DNA from: Methylobacterium sp. C25
Lineage (GTDB): Bacteria > Pseudomonadota > Alphaproteobacteria > Rhizobiales > Beijerinckiaceae
Length of the DNA: 64,000 bases
Assembly: GCF_021352225.1 (NCBI RefSeq)
Contig: NZ_JAAUVI010000015.1
Coordinates: 36,617-100,616 of the forward strand
Reading direction: 5' to 3'
The stretch's first letter is position 1. Each line of letters begins with the position of its first letter. The notes beneath the pieces are model-generated. The model did not search any database, was not told the DNA's origin, and saw only the letters and a list, made by a program, of their open reading frames with translations. The translations under genes and the position numbers were made by a program. Below, in pieces: positions 1-8,163 of the stretch.

Positions 1-89
1 GCCGGCGGAGTGACCGGCTTGGCGCTCTCGGCGAGTGCCGGTGCCGTCAGCATGGTGGCGGCCATGACGGCGAAAGCGATGCGACGCAT
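1..89 (-). CDS. secreted protein, N-terminal part only
   Basis: Read leftwards from an ATG whose last base is 89, the frame gives a classic signal peptide: MRR, a hydrophobic run of about 12 residues, then an ALA-type cleavage site near residue 20, followed by E-S-A-K-P-V-T-P-P. A GAGGAG ribosome-binding site lies 6-8 bases upstream on the minus strand. The gene leaves the window at base 1, so the mature protein cannot be identified. A sequence resembling the EcfG promoter -35 (GGAAC) with a poorer -10 (GGCT) lies about 45 bases upstream. Confidence 0.6.
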   Translation of the reverse strand, partial: MRRIAFAVMAATMLTAPALAESAKPVTPP

Positions 90-247
90 TTTTAGACTCC
101 TCTGCCCACTCATTTGGCACCGAGGAAGCCGCAGCGACCGCTTTTCGTTCCCGCGCCTGCAGCAAAATGTGATTCCGGTTCACATTGGGTCGGACGGCCT
201 GGATCAGGGCGCGGGGTTCAACTCGGGCGTTGAACTGGCCGCCCCCC

Positions 248-412
248 TCATTCGTCCACCTGCTTAGGTGCATTGTCGTTTGAGGACGCCGGAGTTTCGA
301 CTTCCTCCGAGACAGGGAGTCTTTCACACAGGTCGTACAGTCGTTTTTTCTTCTCGTCTGGTGACAAGTCATTTAGGGATTTGTCGTGATCTGAGTCCTT
401 CTTGTCGGACAC
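248..412 (-). CDS. small hydrophilic hypothetical protein (54 aa)
   Basis: A 54-residue frame starting GTG (V-S-D-K-K-D-S) and ending TGA. It is highly charged (DKSLNDLSPDEKKKRLYDLCE), with a predicted short helix in the middle and a polar tail. I do not recognise the family. The case that it is real rests on protein-like composition and on a well-placed EcfG-like promoter (448-472) about 36 bases upstream of the GTG. The frame stays open upstream, so a longer start is possible, but no ATG is available there. Confidence 0.5.
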   Translation of the reverse strand: MSDKKDSDHDKSLNDLSPDEKKKRLYDLCERLPVSEEVETPASSNDNAPKQVDE

Positions 413-447
413 GGCCAGAGGACTTTCGGTAGCGCGCTTTGGATGCG

Positions 448-472
448 AACCGCCGCGTGTCGTCGATGTTCA
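448..472 (-). promoter_or_regulatory. candidate EcfG-type promoter
   Basis: On the minus strand the site reads TGAAC, 16 bases, GGTT. This fits the alphaproteobacterial general-stress consensus GGAAC-N16/17-CGTT except at the first base of each box. The -10 box lies about 36 bases before the GTG of the small protein that ends at 248. Confidence 0.5.
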
Positions 473-665
473 ATCCGATCTAGGATATAAATAAAACGAC
501 TGTTTTCTGGATTATCCGTCAATCATCGAGCGATGATTTGGCGTAACCGCGCCGATTGTTTAGAAGGGCTGCCAGGAAATAAAATGTAAAAAACGGTGTC
601 GGCTGCGAATGCGAAGCATTCACAACGTCGGTGGGATCGCACCCGCCAATGGTGGTCTTGAGGGA

Positions 666-786
666 TGTCCGGTTTCGGGACGATTTCTTTGCTAAATAAA
701 CATCAACGACGGGCGCAACGCCGCCGGCCGAACGTGGCCGAGAGCTGAAGGGCGGCTTGCTTGCAACGAGAAAATGAATGCGGACG
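666..786. repeat. interspersed palindromic repeat, copy A (degenerate)
   Basis: The core reads GGCCGAACGTGGCCGAGAGC followed by TGAAGGGCGGCTT. Outer arms GTCCGGTTT (from 667) and TGCGGAC (ending 785) are approximately inverted. The same architecture recurs at 5594, 23068, 37520 and 58730. The rest of the gap 473-833 is AT-richer, with a small GAATGC-GAA-GCATTC hairpin near 610, and shows no convincing gene. Confidence 0.55.
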
Positions 787-833
787 TAGCGCCCCCTCCC
801 AACGGTTGGTCATCGCTACGTCCCTTCGGAAGA

Positions 834-1232
834 TTACATCTGCGCGGCTCGCGCCAGCGCCTGCGTATCGACGTATTCCCGGATACTGACCACCTTGCCC
901 TCGCGGACGGTGATGGCGAAGATCCAGTGGTCTTCGAACGACTTTTTCGTGGCCTTGATCGTCCCCTTGGCGAAGCCGACGACCAGGACGCGATCTCCCT
1001 GTGCCACGAACGCGCGGGACTCTGAGAGCGACATCTCGATGGTTTCGGATGCGGTCTTCACCACGTCCGTCAGTCTATGGTGCCCCCGATGTGTCCCGGC
1101 GAGCGGCCAATTCTCTCCCGGGACGATCCACTCGAAATCGTCGGCGGCCAGCGCACGCAGACCCTCCTCGTCGCCGCTGCCGATCGCGGCGAAGAAGTCC
1201 TTCACGGCTTGGATGTTTGTCTCGATGCTCAT
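834..1232 (-). CDS. SnoaL / ketosteroid-isomerase-like protein
   Basis: This 132-residue protein has the NTF2-like fold pattern: an N-terminal helix (QAVKDFFAAIGSGDEEGLRALAADDFEWIVPG), a middle GTHRGH segment and C-terminal strands ending in VREYVDT-like sequence (here SIREYVDT). Family members are small cone-shaped enzymes or binding proteins of secondary metabolism; the substrate is unknown. The chosen ATG has GGAGA six bases upstream; a longer reading starts in non-coding sequence. It is the last gene of a leftward operon with two SDRs and an NADPH-dependent reductase, which suggests a role in reducing or detoxifying a small carbonyl compound. Confidence 0.8.
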   Translation of the reverse strand: MSIETNIQAVKDFFAAIGSGDEEGLRALAADDFEWIVPGENWPLAGTHRGHHRLTDVVKTASETIEMSLSESRAFVAQGDRVLVVGFAKGTIKATKKSFEDHWIFAITVREGKVVSIREYVDTQALARAAQM

Positions 1233-1291
1233 GGAATGTCTCCGTTTCACGCGCGCCCGAACCGCTTTCAATCCGAGCGCGTCCGCGTTGG

Positions 1292-1891
1292 TCAGCCGAA
1301 CTTGACCAGATCCTCGAAGATGAGCTTCCCCCAGGTCTTCTCGCGCCCATGGACGAGCAGGCCGCCTTCGGAGAGGCCGCCGAGGTCGACCGGTGCGAAG
1401 CCGAGCTTCTTCGCGATCTCGCCGATCTCCGCCGTCGCGTCCTGGTCGTCGCTCGTGAGGAACACGACCCTCCGGCCGCCTTTGACGGCCGGATCCTGGC
1501 CGAGCACTCCAGCGCCCAGGTGGTTGAAGCCCTTGACCAATCGGCCGCCGGTGAAGGCTTGCGCGACGACCTTGGCGGAGGGCTGTCCTCCCAGGTCCTC
1601 AGAGGGCACACCGTAGGCGTTGGTCACGTCGACGATGGTCTTCCCCTGCCAGTTCGGGAGCGCCTTCGCGACGTCCGCATGCGCCTCGAACCGCACGGCG
1701 AGGAAGATGACGTCCGCTTTCACGGCCTCCACCAGTGCCTTGGGCACAATGTGGGGTCCGATGGAGGCCGCATCGGATGCGAAGCTTGCCGGCTCGCGTG
1801 TGGTCGCGACGGAGACTTCGATGCCGTTGCGGGCGAACGCTCTGGCAAGCGCTTGGCCAATCTTGCCGAAGCCGATGATTGCGCAACTCAT
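1292..1891 (-). CDS. NADPH-dependent F420-reductase-like oxidoreductase
   Basis: The 199-residue protein opens with a Rossmann nucleotide-binding motif (CAIIGFGKIGQALARAFA, G-F-G-K-I-G) and carries the NADP_oxidoreductase_F420 layout: DVIFLAVRFEAH, TIVDVTNAYG, then AFTGGRLVKGFNHLGAG. In family members the last motif covers the active site. In non-methanogens these proteins act as NADP-linked reductases of unclear substrate. The ATG at 1891 follows AAAGGA at good spacing; an in-frame TTG five codons earlier is less likely. It lies between an SDR (48 bases upstream) and the SnoaL gene. Confidence 0.85.
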   Translation of the reverse strand: MSCAIIGFGKIGQALARAFARNGIEVSVATTREPASFASDAASIGPHIVPKALVEAVKADVIFLAVRFEAHADVAKALPNWQGKTIVDVTNAYGVPSEDLGGQPSAKVVAQAFTGGRLVKGFNHLGAGVLGQDPAVKGGRRVVFLTSDDQDATAEIGEIAKKLGFAPVDLGGLSEGGLLVHGREKTWGKLIFEDLVKFG

Positions 1892-1939
1892 AGCTATTCC
1901 TTTCAAGTAACACGATGAAACCCGTCCGGGCGCGACGCA

Positions 1940-2674
1940 TCAGAGCTGCGCCAAGCCTCCGTCGACGGCGACCTCGCTGCCGGTCATGAAGCTGCTGTCC
2001 GACGAAGCGAGGAAAGCGGCCACCGCTCCCTGTTCGGCCGGATCCGCCATGCGCTGGAGCGGCGTCATCGACGCGAAGGCTTTCTGGCCGTCCTCGCCCA
2101 GCGCTTGCTTCGCCAGTTCGGTCGCCGTCGCCCCGGGCGACAGCACGTTGACCCGAATTCCGGTGCCCTTCAGGTCCTCCGCCCAGGTGCGAGCGAGGTT
2201 GCGCACCGCCGCCTTGCTCGCGCTATAGGCGGTCATTCCTGGCGCGCCCGTGGTGCCGGCGCTCGATCCAGTCAGGATAATCGATCCGCCCTGGCCCATC
2301 AGCGGGAGCGCCTTCTGGACCGTGAAGATCGTCCCCTTCACGTTGGTGTCGAAGGTCTCGTCGATGTGCTGGGCAGTGATCTCGCCGAGCCTGAGCATGC
2401 TACCTGCTCCGGCATTCGCGAAGACGATGTCCAACGTGCCCCGCTCGGCCTTCACCGCCCCGTAGAGCCGGTCGAGGTCGGCCTCGTCGGAGACAGAGCC
2501 CTGCACGGCACGGGCATTGGGTCCAAGTTCGGCCACGGCGGCATCGAGCGCCTCCTGCCGGCGGCCGAAGATGAATACGAACGCGCCCTCCTCGACGAAG
2601 CGCTTTGCCGCGGCGCGGCCGATGCCGGTGGCGCCGCCCGTGATGACTGCGACCTTGCCCTCAAGCTTTTCCAT
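1940..2674 (-). CDS. SDR-family oxidoreductase
   Basis: This is a classical short-chain dehydrogenase of 244 residues. It has TGGATGIG at residues 12-19 for NAD(P) binding, NAG near 87-89, the catalytic Ser137, and Tyr150 and Lys154 in YSASK. The C-terminal DGGLAQL is usual for the family. R38-R39 after the second strand suggest a preference for NADP(H). An AAGGA site precedes the ATG at 2674. It is about half identical by eye to the next gene upstream, so the pair is probably an old tandem duplication. Substrate unknown. Confidence 0.88.
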   Translation of the reverse strand: MEKLEGKVAVITGGATGIGRAAAKRFVEEGAFVFIFGRRQEALDAAVAELGPNARAVQGSVSDEADLDRLYGAVKAERGTLDIVFANAGAGSMLRLGEITAQHIDETFDTNVKGTIFTVQKALPLMGQGGSIILTGSSAGTTGAPGMTAYSASKAAVRNLARTWAEDLKGTGIRVNVLSPGATATELAKQALGEDGQKAFASMTPLQRMADPAEQGAVAAFLASSDSSFMTGSEVAVDGGLAQL

Positions 2675-2817
2675 GGTCGTTCCTTTCAGACACGGTTCTC
2701 GGTCGGTCGGGAGTTCCCGAGCCTGCCGATCCCGCCGTTCAGAGTGATGTTTCGGATGGCGGCGCCGTCTCGGGCCGGCCGGACGGATGGCCCCGTCATC
2801 GGCCGCGCAGCGCTCGT

Positions 2818-3543
2818 TCAGACGGCCGAGAGACCGCCGTCGACGGACAGCTCGATCCCGTTCACGAAGCTCGACGCATCCGAGGCGAGAAACAGCGCGA
2901 CCGCTGCGATTTCCTCGGGCCGACCCAACTTCCCGCGCGGAATGTGAGATTCGAACATCCGCCGCGTCTCTTCGTCGATCGGCACCGACGTATCGGTCGG
3001 CCCCGGATGCAGAACGTTGACCCGGATGTTCCGACCCTTCAGCTCGTTGAGCCATCCGCGCGCAAAAGCCCGCAGGGCCGCCTTGCTCGCCGAATACACG
3101 CTGAAGGCAGGATATCCCTTCAGTGAGGCGACGGACCCGGTCATGAAGATCGACCCGCCATCGTTGAAGAGCGGCAACGCCTTCTGCACGGTGAACAGCG
3201 TACCGCGCGTGTTCAGGCCGAAGGTCGTATCGAAATGCTGCTCGGTGATCTGGCCCAACGGGACGGGTTCGCCCCTGCCGGCGCTCGCGAACAGGACATC
3301 GATGCTGCCCTTCTCGCGCCTGACCGTCTCGAACAAGCGATCGAGATCGTCGAGGTTCGCCGCATCGCCGGGGACACCGGTCACTTTGCGCCCGATCACC
3401 TTGACGGCCTCGTCCAGCGCCTCCTGCCTGCGGCCCGTGATGAAGACATGGGCGCCTTCCTCGACGAACAGCTTGGCGCTCGCCAGCCCCAGGCCGCTAG
3501 ATCCACCTGTGATGACCGCGACCTTACCCTCAAGCTTTCTCAC
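2818..3543 (-). CDS. SDR-family oxidoreductase
   Basis: 241 residues, starting GTG (V-R-K-L-E-G-K), as in its neighbour's MEKLEGK. The cofactor loop is TGGSSGLG (12-19) and the catalytic YSASK is at 150-154. The usual NAG structural motif is ASAG (residues 87-90), a variant seen in this subfamily. It is the promoter-proximal gene of the leftward operon 3543-834 and faces the LysR regulator across about 260 bases, which makes it the likely direct regulatory target. Substrate not evident. Confidence 0.86.
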   Translation of the reverse strand: MRKLEGKVAVITGGSSGLGLASAKLFVEEGAHVFITGRRQEALDEAVKVIGRKVTGVPGDAANLDDLDRLFETVRREKGSIDVLFASAGRGEPVPLGQITEQHFDTTFGLNTRGTLFTVQKALPLFNDGGSIFMTGSVASLKGYPAFSVYSASKAALRAFARGWLNELKGRNIRVNVLHPGPTDTSVPIDEETRRMFESHIPRGKLGRPEEIAAVALFLASDASSFVNGIELSVDGGLSAV

Positions 3544-3805
3544 GTCCAGGATCCTTCCTTGGCTGCTTCGGGGAGCCCCCGAGGACCGAACATGTGGCCG
3601 CCTGCGTCAGGCGTTCAGTATGAATGTGCGCACAGCGGTGGTGCGAAATCGATCCGGCCTGAAGGCGTCCCCAATCGCGAGAGACGGGATCCGCCGTGCG
3701 ACACGGTCTGCTGCCATCCAATTCGGCCTCTGAGGCCTCCCGAGACCCTGTCGGCGTGCAAACGCGGGCCTTGCAGTCGGGCATCCTGCGGTGCTGGATT
3801 GCACC

Positions 3806-4702
3806 ATGATCGACTGGGATGACGTTCGGTATTTCCTCGCCGTCGCGCGCGGAGGCTCAGTGCGGGGCGCTGCCGCCCGCCTCGGGGTAAACCACGCGAC
3901 CGTGCTGCGGCGTGTTGCCCAGCTCGAGGAACGCCTCGGGGTTCAACTCTTTGAAAAGCTGCCTTCGGGGTATCGCATCACGAGCGCGGGCGAGGAGGTC
4001 CTGGAACTCGCCGAACGGATGGAGGCAACGTCGCACCAACTGGAGGCTCGCGTCTTTGGGCGCGACCAGGGCGTGCGCGGGCTCCTGCGGGTGACGTTGC
4101 CTCCGCCTCTTGCGACGCACCTGCTCGTGCCGGATTTCGTCGAGTTTGCGCGTCTCCATCCGGACATCGAGATAGACATCTCGTCGTCCGGCGAGCTGGC
4201 GAACCTGACCAATCGGGACGCCGACGTCGCGATCCGCGTCGTCTACGACCGCAAAACCTTGCCACTCAATCTCCATGGCCTGAAGGGACCGGAGGTTTTC
4301 GGAGGCGTCTATGAGGCCCGGAATCGACTTTCCACCGTGCAGGCGGACGCGCCCGATCCCATGCGGTGGATCGTCATCAGCGCTCACGGCATTCCGGACT
4401 GGGCCGGCAAGATCGAGATTCGCAGCGACGCGGTTCCGTTCAGGGTCTCGGATGCCGAGGCGCAGCTCGCGGTGGTCCGGCAGGGGCTCGGTATGACCAC
4501 GCTGCCGTGCTTCGTCGGCGACGCCGATCCACTTCTGGCCAGGGTCCCGGGCATCGAACTGCATCTCTACGGAACGCTCTGGCTCCTTACGCAGGGCGAG
4601 GCCCGGAAGACTAAGCGCGTGCGGCTCTTCACGGAGTTTATCACCCGTAGGCTCTCCGCCTACGCTCCGCTTCTCGCGGGAATGTCCATTCCGCTAAAGT
4701 GA
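3806..4702 (+). CDS. LysR-family transcriptional regulator
   Basis: 298 residues. An N-terminal winged helix-turn-helix starts MIDWDDVRYFLAVARGGS, with SVRGAAARLGVNHATVLRRVAQLEE as the recognition region. The C-terminal two-lobed co-inducer domain covers about residues 90-290. The WDD start is typical of LysR members that sit beside SDR genes. It is transcribed away from the SDR operon at 3543, the standard arrangement for a LysR protein controlling its divergent neighbour. The ATG at 3806 was chosen over the upstream GTG at 3791 because LysR proteins normally begin right before the WDD segment. Confidence 0.9.
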   Translation: MIDWDDVRYFLAVARGGSVRGAAARLGVNHATVLRRVAQLEERLGVQLFEKLPSGYRITSAGEEVLELAERMEATSHQLEARVFGRDQGVRGLLRVTLPPPLATHLLVPDFVEFARLHPDIEIDISSSGELANLTNRDADVAIRVVYDRKTLPLNLHGLKGPEVFGGVYEARNRLSTVQADAPDPMRWIVISAHGIPDWAGKIEIRSDAVPFRVSDAEAQLAVVRQGLGMTTLPCFVGDADPLLARVPGIELHLYGTLWLLTQGEARKTKRVRLFTEFITRRLSAYAPLLAGMSIPLK

Positions 4703-4964
4703 GGCGCGGCAGGTCACCAACGATGCTTCTTTCGGGCCAGCTGTTGCGAACGGACAGCCTCGGCATGCGCCCTACATTCTCAGTCGTGCAGAACGCCGAC
4801 GGGTCAGAATCACGTTGATGGGCGCGAAGAAGCCGGAAGCTGGTAGTGTAGAGCGTCCGATCTCGCAGACGCTGCGAATAAGCTGACGATGCGCGACGCG
4901 ATGCGAACCAGCAAAATCCCGCGGGTACATAATAACCAGAAGTCAGGAGGGTTACGGGATATTC

Positions 4965-5543
4965 GTGAACGATGCCGCCGGGCAAACGCTCTACCAGGAT
5001 CCGGTCTGGAAAAGTCTGACAGGTCAAGAGTCTAGCCAAGCTTTGGGCAGTGGCTGGTTGGAGCGCATCTATATCAAAGAACGTGCTTTGGTTGAAGACA
5101 CCCACTACGGCGCGCTCGAAACGTCGTCCGACTATCGCGTGCAATATCGATTGCTCACCCCACACGACCAGCCGCGCTGGGTCATGGTGGATGTGCGAGC
5201 TTCGGTTGGTCCTTCTGACCAAGCGTTTATTGGCTTTCTCGGAACGTTGACGATCCTGCCTGATGCGACCGCCGGAGCTTATGAAGTCTTTGGACGCATC
5301 GACCATGATGGTAGGCACGAAGCAGCATATACACCTGCCGTCCGCAACCCAGCGCTCGTTGAGGATGCTACTTCCACCTGCGGCGCGCCTACTCTGAGGA
5401 AGCGCATACTGAGCGCCATCGGCCTAAGTCGAATGGCTCGACGGCACGTTGGTGTCGATGGAGCTTTCCGCACCCGCGTGACGCTCGACATGGCTTTGAT
5501 TGAGCTAGCGGAGGAGTTGAAGCGACTGAAAAGCAGCCCGTGA
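4965..5543 (+). CDS. PAS-domain protein, possibly 5'-truncated
   Basis: The first 95 or so residues have a PAS fold pattern: VNDAAGQTLYQDPVWKSLTG (strands A-B), then a polar helix, RVQYRLLTPHDQPRWVMVD and a closing FIGFLGTLTIL strand. The remaining 95 residues are a basic helical tail without a recognised output domain. PAS domains bind ligands or mediate sensing. The GTG start is unconvincing: the GGAGG at 4947-4951 is about 14 bases away, and the frame continues upstream (G-Y-G-I-F) as PAS-like strand with no ATG. Either translation begins at a rare codon or the gene has lost its beginning. About 260 bases before it show nothing. Confidence 0.6.
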   Translation: MNDAAGQTLYQDPVWKSLTGQESSQALGSGWLERIYIKERALVEDTHYGALETSSDYRVQYRLLTPHDQPRWVMVDVRASVGPSDQAFIGFLGTLTILPDATAGAYEVFGRIDHDGRHEAAYTPAVRNPALVEDATSTCGAPTLRKRILSAIGLSRMARRHVGVDGAFRTRVTLDMALIELAEELKRLKSSP

Positions 5544-5593
5544 CTGAGCCCAGTTAGCTTGCTGCCTGATTCTGCAAATATCCGGTTTTGAGA

Positions 5594-5677
5594 GTCTGCG
5601 GCTCAAGCTCGCACGGCCGACTGAACTTGGCCGATAGCAGTCTGGCTGGTTCTAAATCTAAGAAAAAGAAAGCGGAC
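5594..5677. repeat. interspersed palindromic repeat, copy B (degenerate)
   Basis: The core CGGCCGACTGAACTTGGCCG, followed by ATAGCAGTCTGGCTGG, is the same element as at 23068 and 58730. The outer arms are GTCTGC (5594) and GCGGAC (ending 5677). The remainder of the gap 5544-5889 holds the leader of the repeat protein but no further gene. Confidence 0.5.
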
Positions 5678-5889
5678 ATCGTCACGAGGCCCGATCGCTA
5701 CCTATGTCGGTAATAGGATCCCCGGCCGCGAGGCCTGCAAAAGGTCACAGCGTCTTCATCGACAACTGCCATGATTGACGATGTCGATGTCGGCTATGGA
5801 CCACATCTGTTTGATCAATACAATATCGGAGCGCACGTTCGCCTCATCGAACGACGGAAATACCCGCCGCCGCCAAAGAGGATCGAACA

Positions 5890-6615
5890 ATGTCCAAGAA
5901 CACTCAAACTCTCGCCGCCGCCCTGTTCTTGACGGTTGCCGGTTTCGGCCAGGCAAGCGCCTCGGATGCAGCCATCGCCGACAACACCCCCCAGGCCTTC
6001 AAAGTGCTGACGGTTGTCGGCGCCGCCTACCATGACCCGCGGGTCGCCACGAACGCTGTCGAAGTCCGCCGCCAGGGCGGCTTCGCCACCGCCGGCGCCG
6101 TCGAGTGGAAGCTCAAGGCCGCCGGTCAGTCATCGAATGGCGCGGCTATCGATTTCCCGTCGGTGATCGGCGCCGCCTACCATGTCCGCAGCATCGCGAC
6201 GAACGTGGCCGAGGTCCGCCGCCAGGGTGGGTTCGGTATCACCGCCGCCGTCCAGTGGACCGGCGCAGCCCAGGAACAGTCCCAGGCCGCAGTGATCGAC
6301 TTCCCGTCAGTGATCGGGGCCGCCTACCACGACCGCCGCGTCGCGGTGAACGCGGTGGAAGTGCGTCGACAGGGTGGGTTCGCCACCGCCGGCGCCGTCA
6401 AGTGGACCGACAGGTCCGAACGGACGGCCGAGGGCGTTGTCATCAACATGCCGTCCGTCATCGGGGCCGGCTACCATGACGCCCGTATCGCGACGAACGC
6501 CGTCGAGGTTCGTCGCCAGGGTGGCTTTGGAATGATCGCCGCCGTCCAGTGGCTGCCGGCCGCACCGGTGGAAGCCGCTGCCAAGTCGGAGCCGGTTCGC
6601 CTGGGCGCCCTTTAA
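5890..6615 (+). CDS. secreted protein of four tandem ~49-residue repeats
   Basis: 241 residues. A signal peptide ends near A24 (QASA-SD). Four copies of a module follow at about residues 42-73, 91-123, 141-172 and 190-221. The module consensus is V(I/V)GAAYHD-R-(V/I)ATNAVEVRRQGGF, then A(T/I)A-AV-W. Repeats 1 and 3 share FATAGAV; repeats 2 and 4 share FG-I/M-I/T-AAV, so an ABAB pair duplication is likely. Linkers carry a recurring DFPSVIG. AGAGGA precedes the ATG. The conserved Tyr-His and Arg-Arg-Gln-Gly-Gly in each unit suggest a surface or ligand-binding role, but no family is recognised. A LysR gene converges on it. Confidence 0.85.
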   Translation: MSKNTQTLAAALFLTVAGFGQASASDAAIADNTPQAFKVLTVVGAAYHDPRVATNAVEVRRQGGFATAGAVEWKLKAAGQSSNGAAIDFPSVIGAAYHVRSIATNVAEVRRQGGFGITAAVQWTGAAQEQSQAAVIDFPSVIGAAYHDRRVAVNAVEVRRQGGFATAGAVKWTDRSERTAEGVVINMPSVIGAGYHDARIATNAVEVRRQGGFGMIAAVQWLPAAPVEAAAKSEPVRLGAL

Positions 6616-6638
6616 GGAGGCGCCGCCCGCGGCAGCCT

Positions 6639-7580
6639 TCACAAGGCCGCCGCCGCATCCTTCGCGGTATCCCGACCCAAGCCCACCATGACCTCGCGCA
6701 GCCAACGGTGCGCGGGGTCATGGTCGTACGACGAATGCCAGAGCATCGAGATGGAGGACTCGTTGAGCTCAAGGGGAACCGGGCTCGTTCCCAAGCCGAG
6801 TTGCTCCGCGAATGTCACCGCCAGCTTGTCGACCATCGTGGCGATCAAGGGAGCGGCCTGAACATGGAAGGGGACCGTGGTGAAACGTGGCGTCGTCACC
6901 ATGAGCCGCCGTTTGCGGTCGATACTCGCGAGGGCGTCGTCGATCACTCCTGGACCCCGACCCGTCATCCCGGTCATGATGTGGGGGAATCGCAGGTAGT
7001 CTTCGAGCGACAGCGGGCCGCTCACACCCAGGAGTGCCGGGTTGAACAGGCAGAGGTAGCCGAACCGGTAAAGCGTACGAACCTTGTGGTGTGTCTGACC
7101 CTGGGAGATGACCCCTATGGCCAGATCGATCCGGTCGGCATCCAGTTCGTCGAGCACGGCGCCATAATCGAAGTTTCGCAGGGTCAGACGAATTCCTGGC
7201 GCCTCGCGCCCAAGGAAGGCCAGCAGCCGGGGAACGACGCGCGCCTCCACGCCTGGGACGGCGAGCGTGAACGACCGTTCGACCGTCACGGGGTCGAAGC
7301 TGTCCTCCTGGAGAACGATGCCCTGGAACTGGCGCAGGGCGGTACGGACCGGCTCGACCAGGGCCATGGCCCTCGGCGTCAGCCGCATGCCGTCCGGCAG
7401 GCGGGTGAGCAGTTCATCACCCAGCAGCTTCCGCAGCCGGGAAAGGCTGCTGCTCATGGCGGACTGGCCGATGCCGACCTGGGCGGCCGCGCGCGTCACG
7501 CTGCTCTCGGTCAGGAGGGCATCAAGTGCCACGAGCAGGTTCAGGTCGATGCCCGCGAGGTCATGGTGCTTGATGGTCAT
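6639..7580 (-). CDS. LysR-family transcriptional regulator (NodD/NahR-like)
   Basis: 313 residues. The helix-turn-helix lies in LDALLTESSVTRAAAQVGIGQSAMSSSLSRLRKLL, preceded by DLNLLVALD, the hallmark of the NodD/NahR/LinR branch. The effector domain spans about 95-300. It is co-directional with the ogt gene 15 bases upstream, so it is probably on the same transcript. The likely target is unclear: the repeat protein lies downstream and convergent, and the pump and thiolase genes lie far upstream. Confidence 0.88.
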   Translation of the reverse strand: MTIKHHDLAGIDLNLLVALDALLTESSVTRAAAQVGIGQSAMSSSLSRLRKLLGDELLTRLPDGMRLTPRAMALVEPVRTALRQFQGIVLQEDSFDPVTVERSFTLAVPGVEARVVPRLLAFLGREAPGIRLTLRNFDYGAVLDELDADRIDLAIGVISQGQTHHKVRTLYRFGYLCLFNPALLGVSGPLSLEDYLRFPHIMTGMTGRGPGVIDDALASIDRKRRLMVTTPRFTTVPFHVQAAPLIATMVDKLAVTFAEQLGLGTSPVPLELNESSISMLWHSSYDHDPAHRWLREVMVGLGRDTAKDAAAAL

Positions 7581-7595
7581 GGCTCGCCTCCACGG

Positions 7596-8105
7596 TCAGA
7601 GGAGCTGGCCGGAAGACGCCGCAGCCTTGGAGCTTTCCAGACCGAGAAGTCGCCTCTTGACCTCCAGGCCGCCCGCGAAGCCCGTCAGGGCACCGGCCGA
7701 ACCGATGACCCGATGGCAGGGCGCGATGATCGAGATCGGGTTCTTCCCGTTCGCCGCTCCCACCGCCCTAAAGGCGCTTGGCCGCCCGATCTGACAGGCG
7801 ATGTCGCCATAGCTCCGTGTCTCCCCGAAGGGGATGGTCAGCAGGGCTGCCCAGACGCTCTTCTGGAAATCGGTTCCCCGGAAATCGAGCGGCACGCTGA
7901 AGGCCTGCAGCGTGCCGGCGAAGTAGGCTGCCAACTGGCGCTCCGTCTCCAGCAGCACGGGATGGGACGGGTCCTCGACCAAAGGCCCGAGCCGGACCCG
8001 CTTGGGGTCGTCGTCCTCCCAGAGGATTGCCGAGAGGCCGCGGTCGCTCGCGATGATCTTCAGCGCGCCGACCGGCGACGCCACCGTTTTGAACGCGTAG
8101 CTCAT
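7596..8105 (-). CDS. ogt: methylated-DNA--protein-cysteine S-methyltransferase
   Basis: 169 residues. It transfers an alkyl group from O6-alkylguanine in DNA to its own cysteine, a one-shot suicide repair reaction in the cytoplasm. The active-site PCHRV has Cys130. The helix-turn-helix DNA-binding region is RSYGDIACQIGRPSAFRAVGAANGKNP, with Arg as the finger residue, and the FQ-VW motif (DFQKSVWAAL) is present. No Ada methyl-phosphotriester domain is fused. The ATG at 8105 is the only start that keeps a normal N terminus. Context (DUF1272 upstream, LysR downstream) gives no further hint. Confidence 0.93.
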   Translation of the reverse strand: MSYAFKTVASPVGALKIIASDRGLSAILWEDDDPKRVRLGPLVEDPSHPVLLETERQLAAYFAGTLQAFSVPLDFRGTDFQKSVWAALLTIPFGETRSYGDIACQIGRPSAFRAVGAANGKNPISIIAPCHRVIGSAGALTGFAGGLEVKRRLLGLESSKAAASSGQLL

Positions 8106-8163
8106 GTCATCCCTCCAGTTTCGGCTGGACCTTGGCGAGCCGGTACGTTCGGCTCCCTGCAGG

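Noticed and set aside
2105..2947. Long rightward frame opposite the SDR operon
   Set aside because: It is the opposite-strand shadow of two clear SDR genes; GC-rich codon bias creates long open frames on the other strand, and the translation is Arg/His-rich with no domain.
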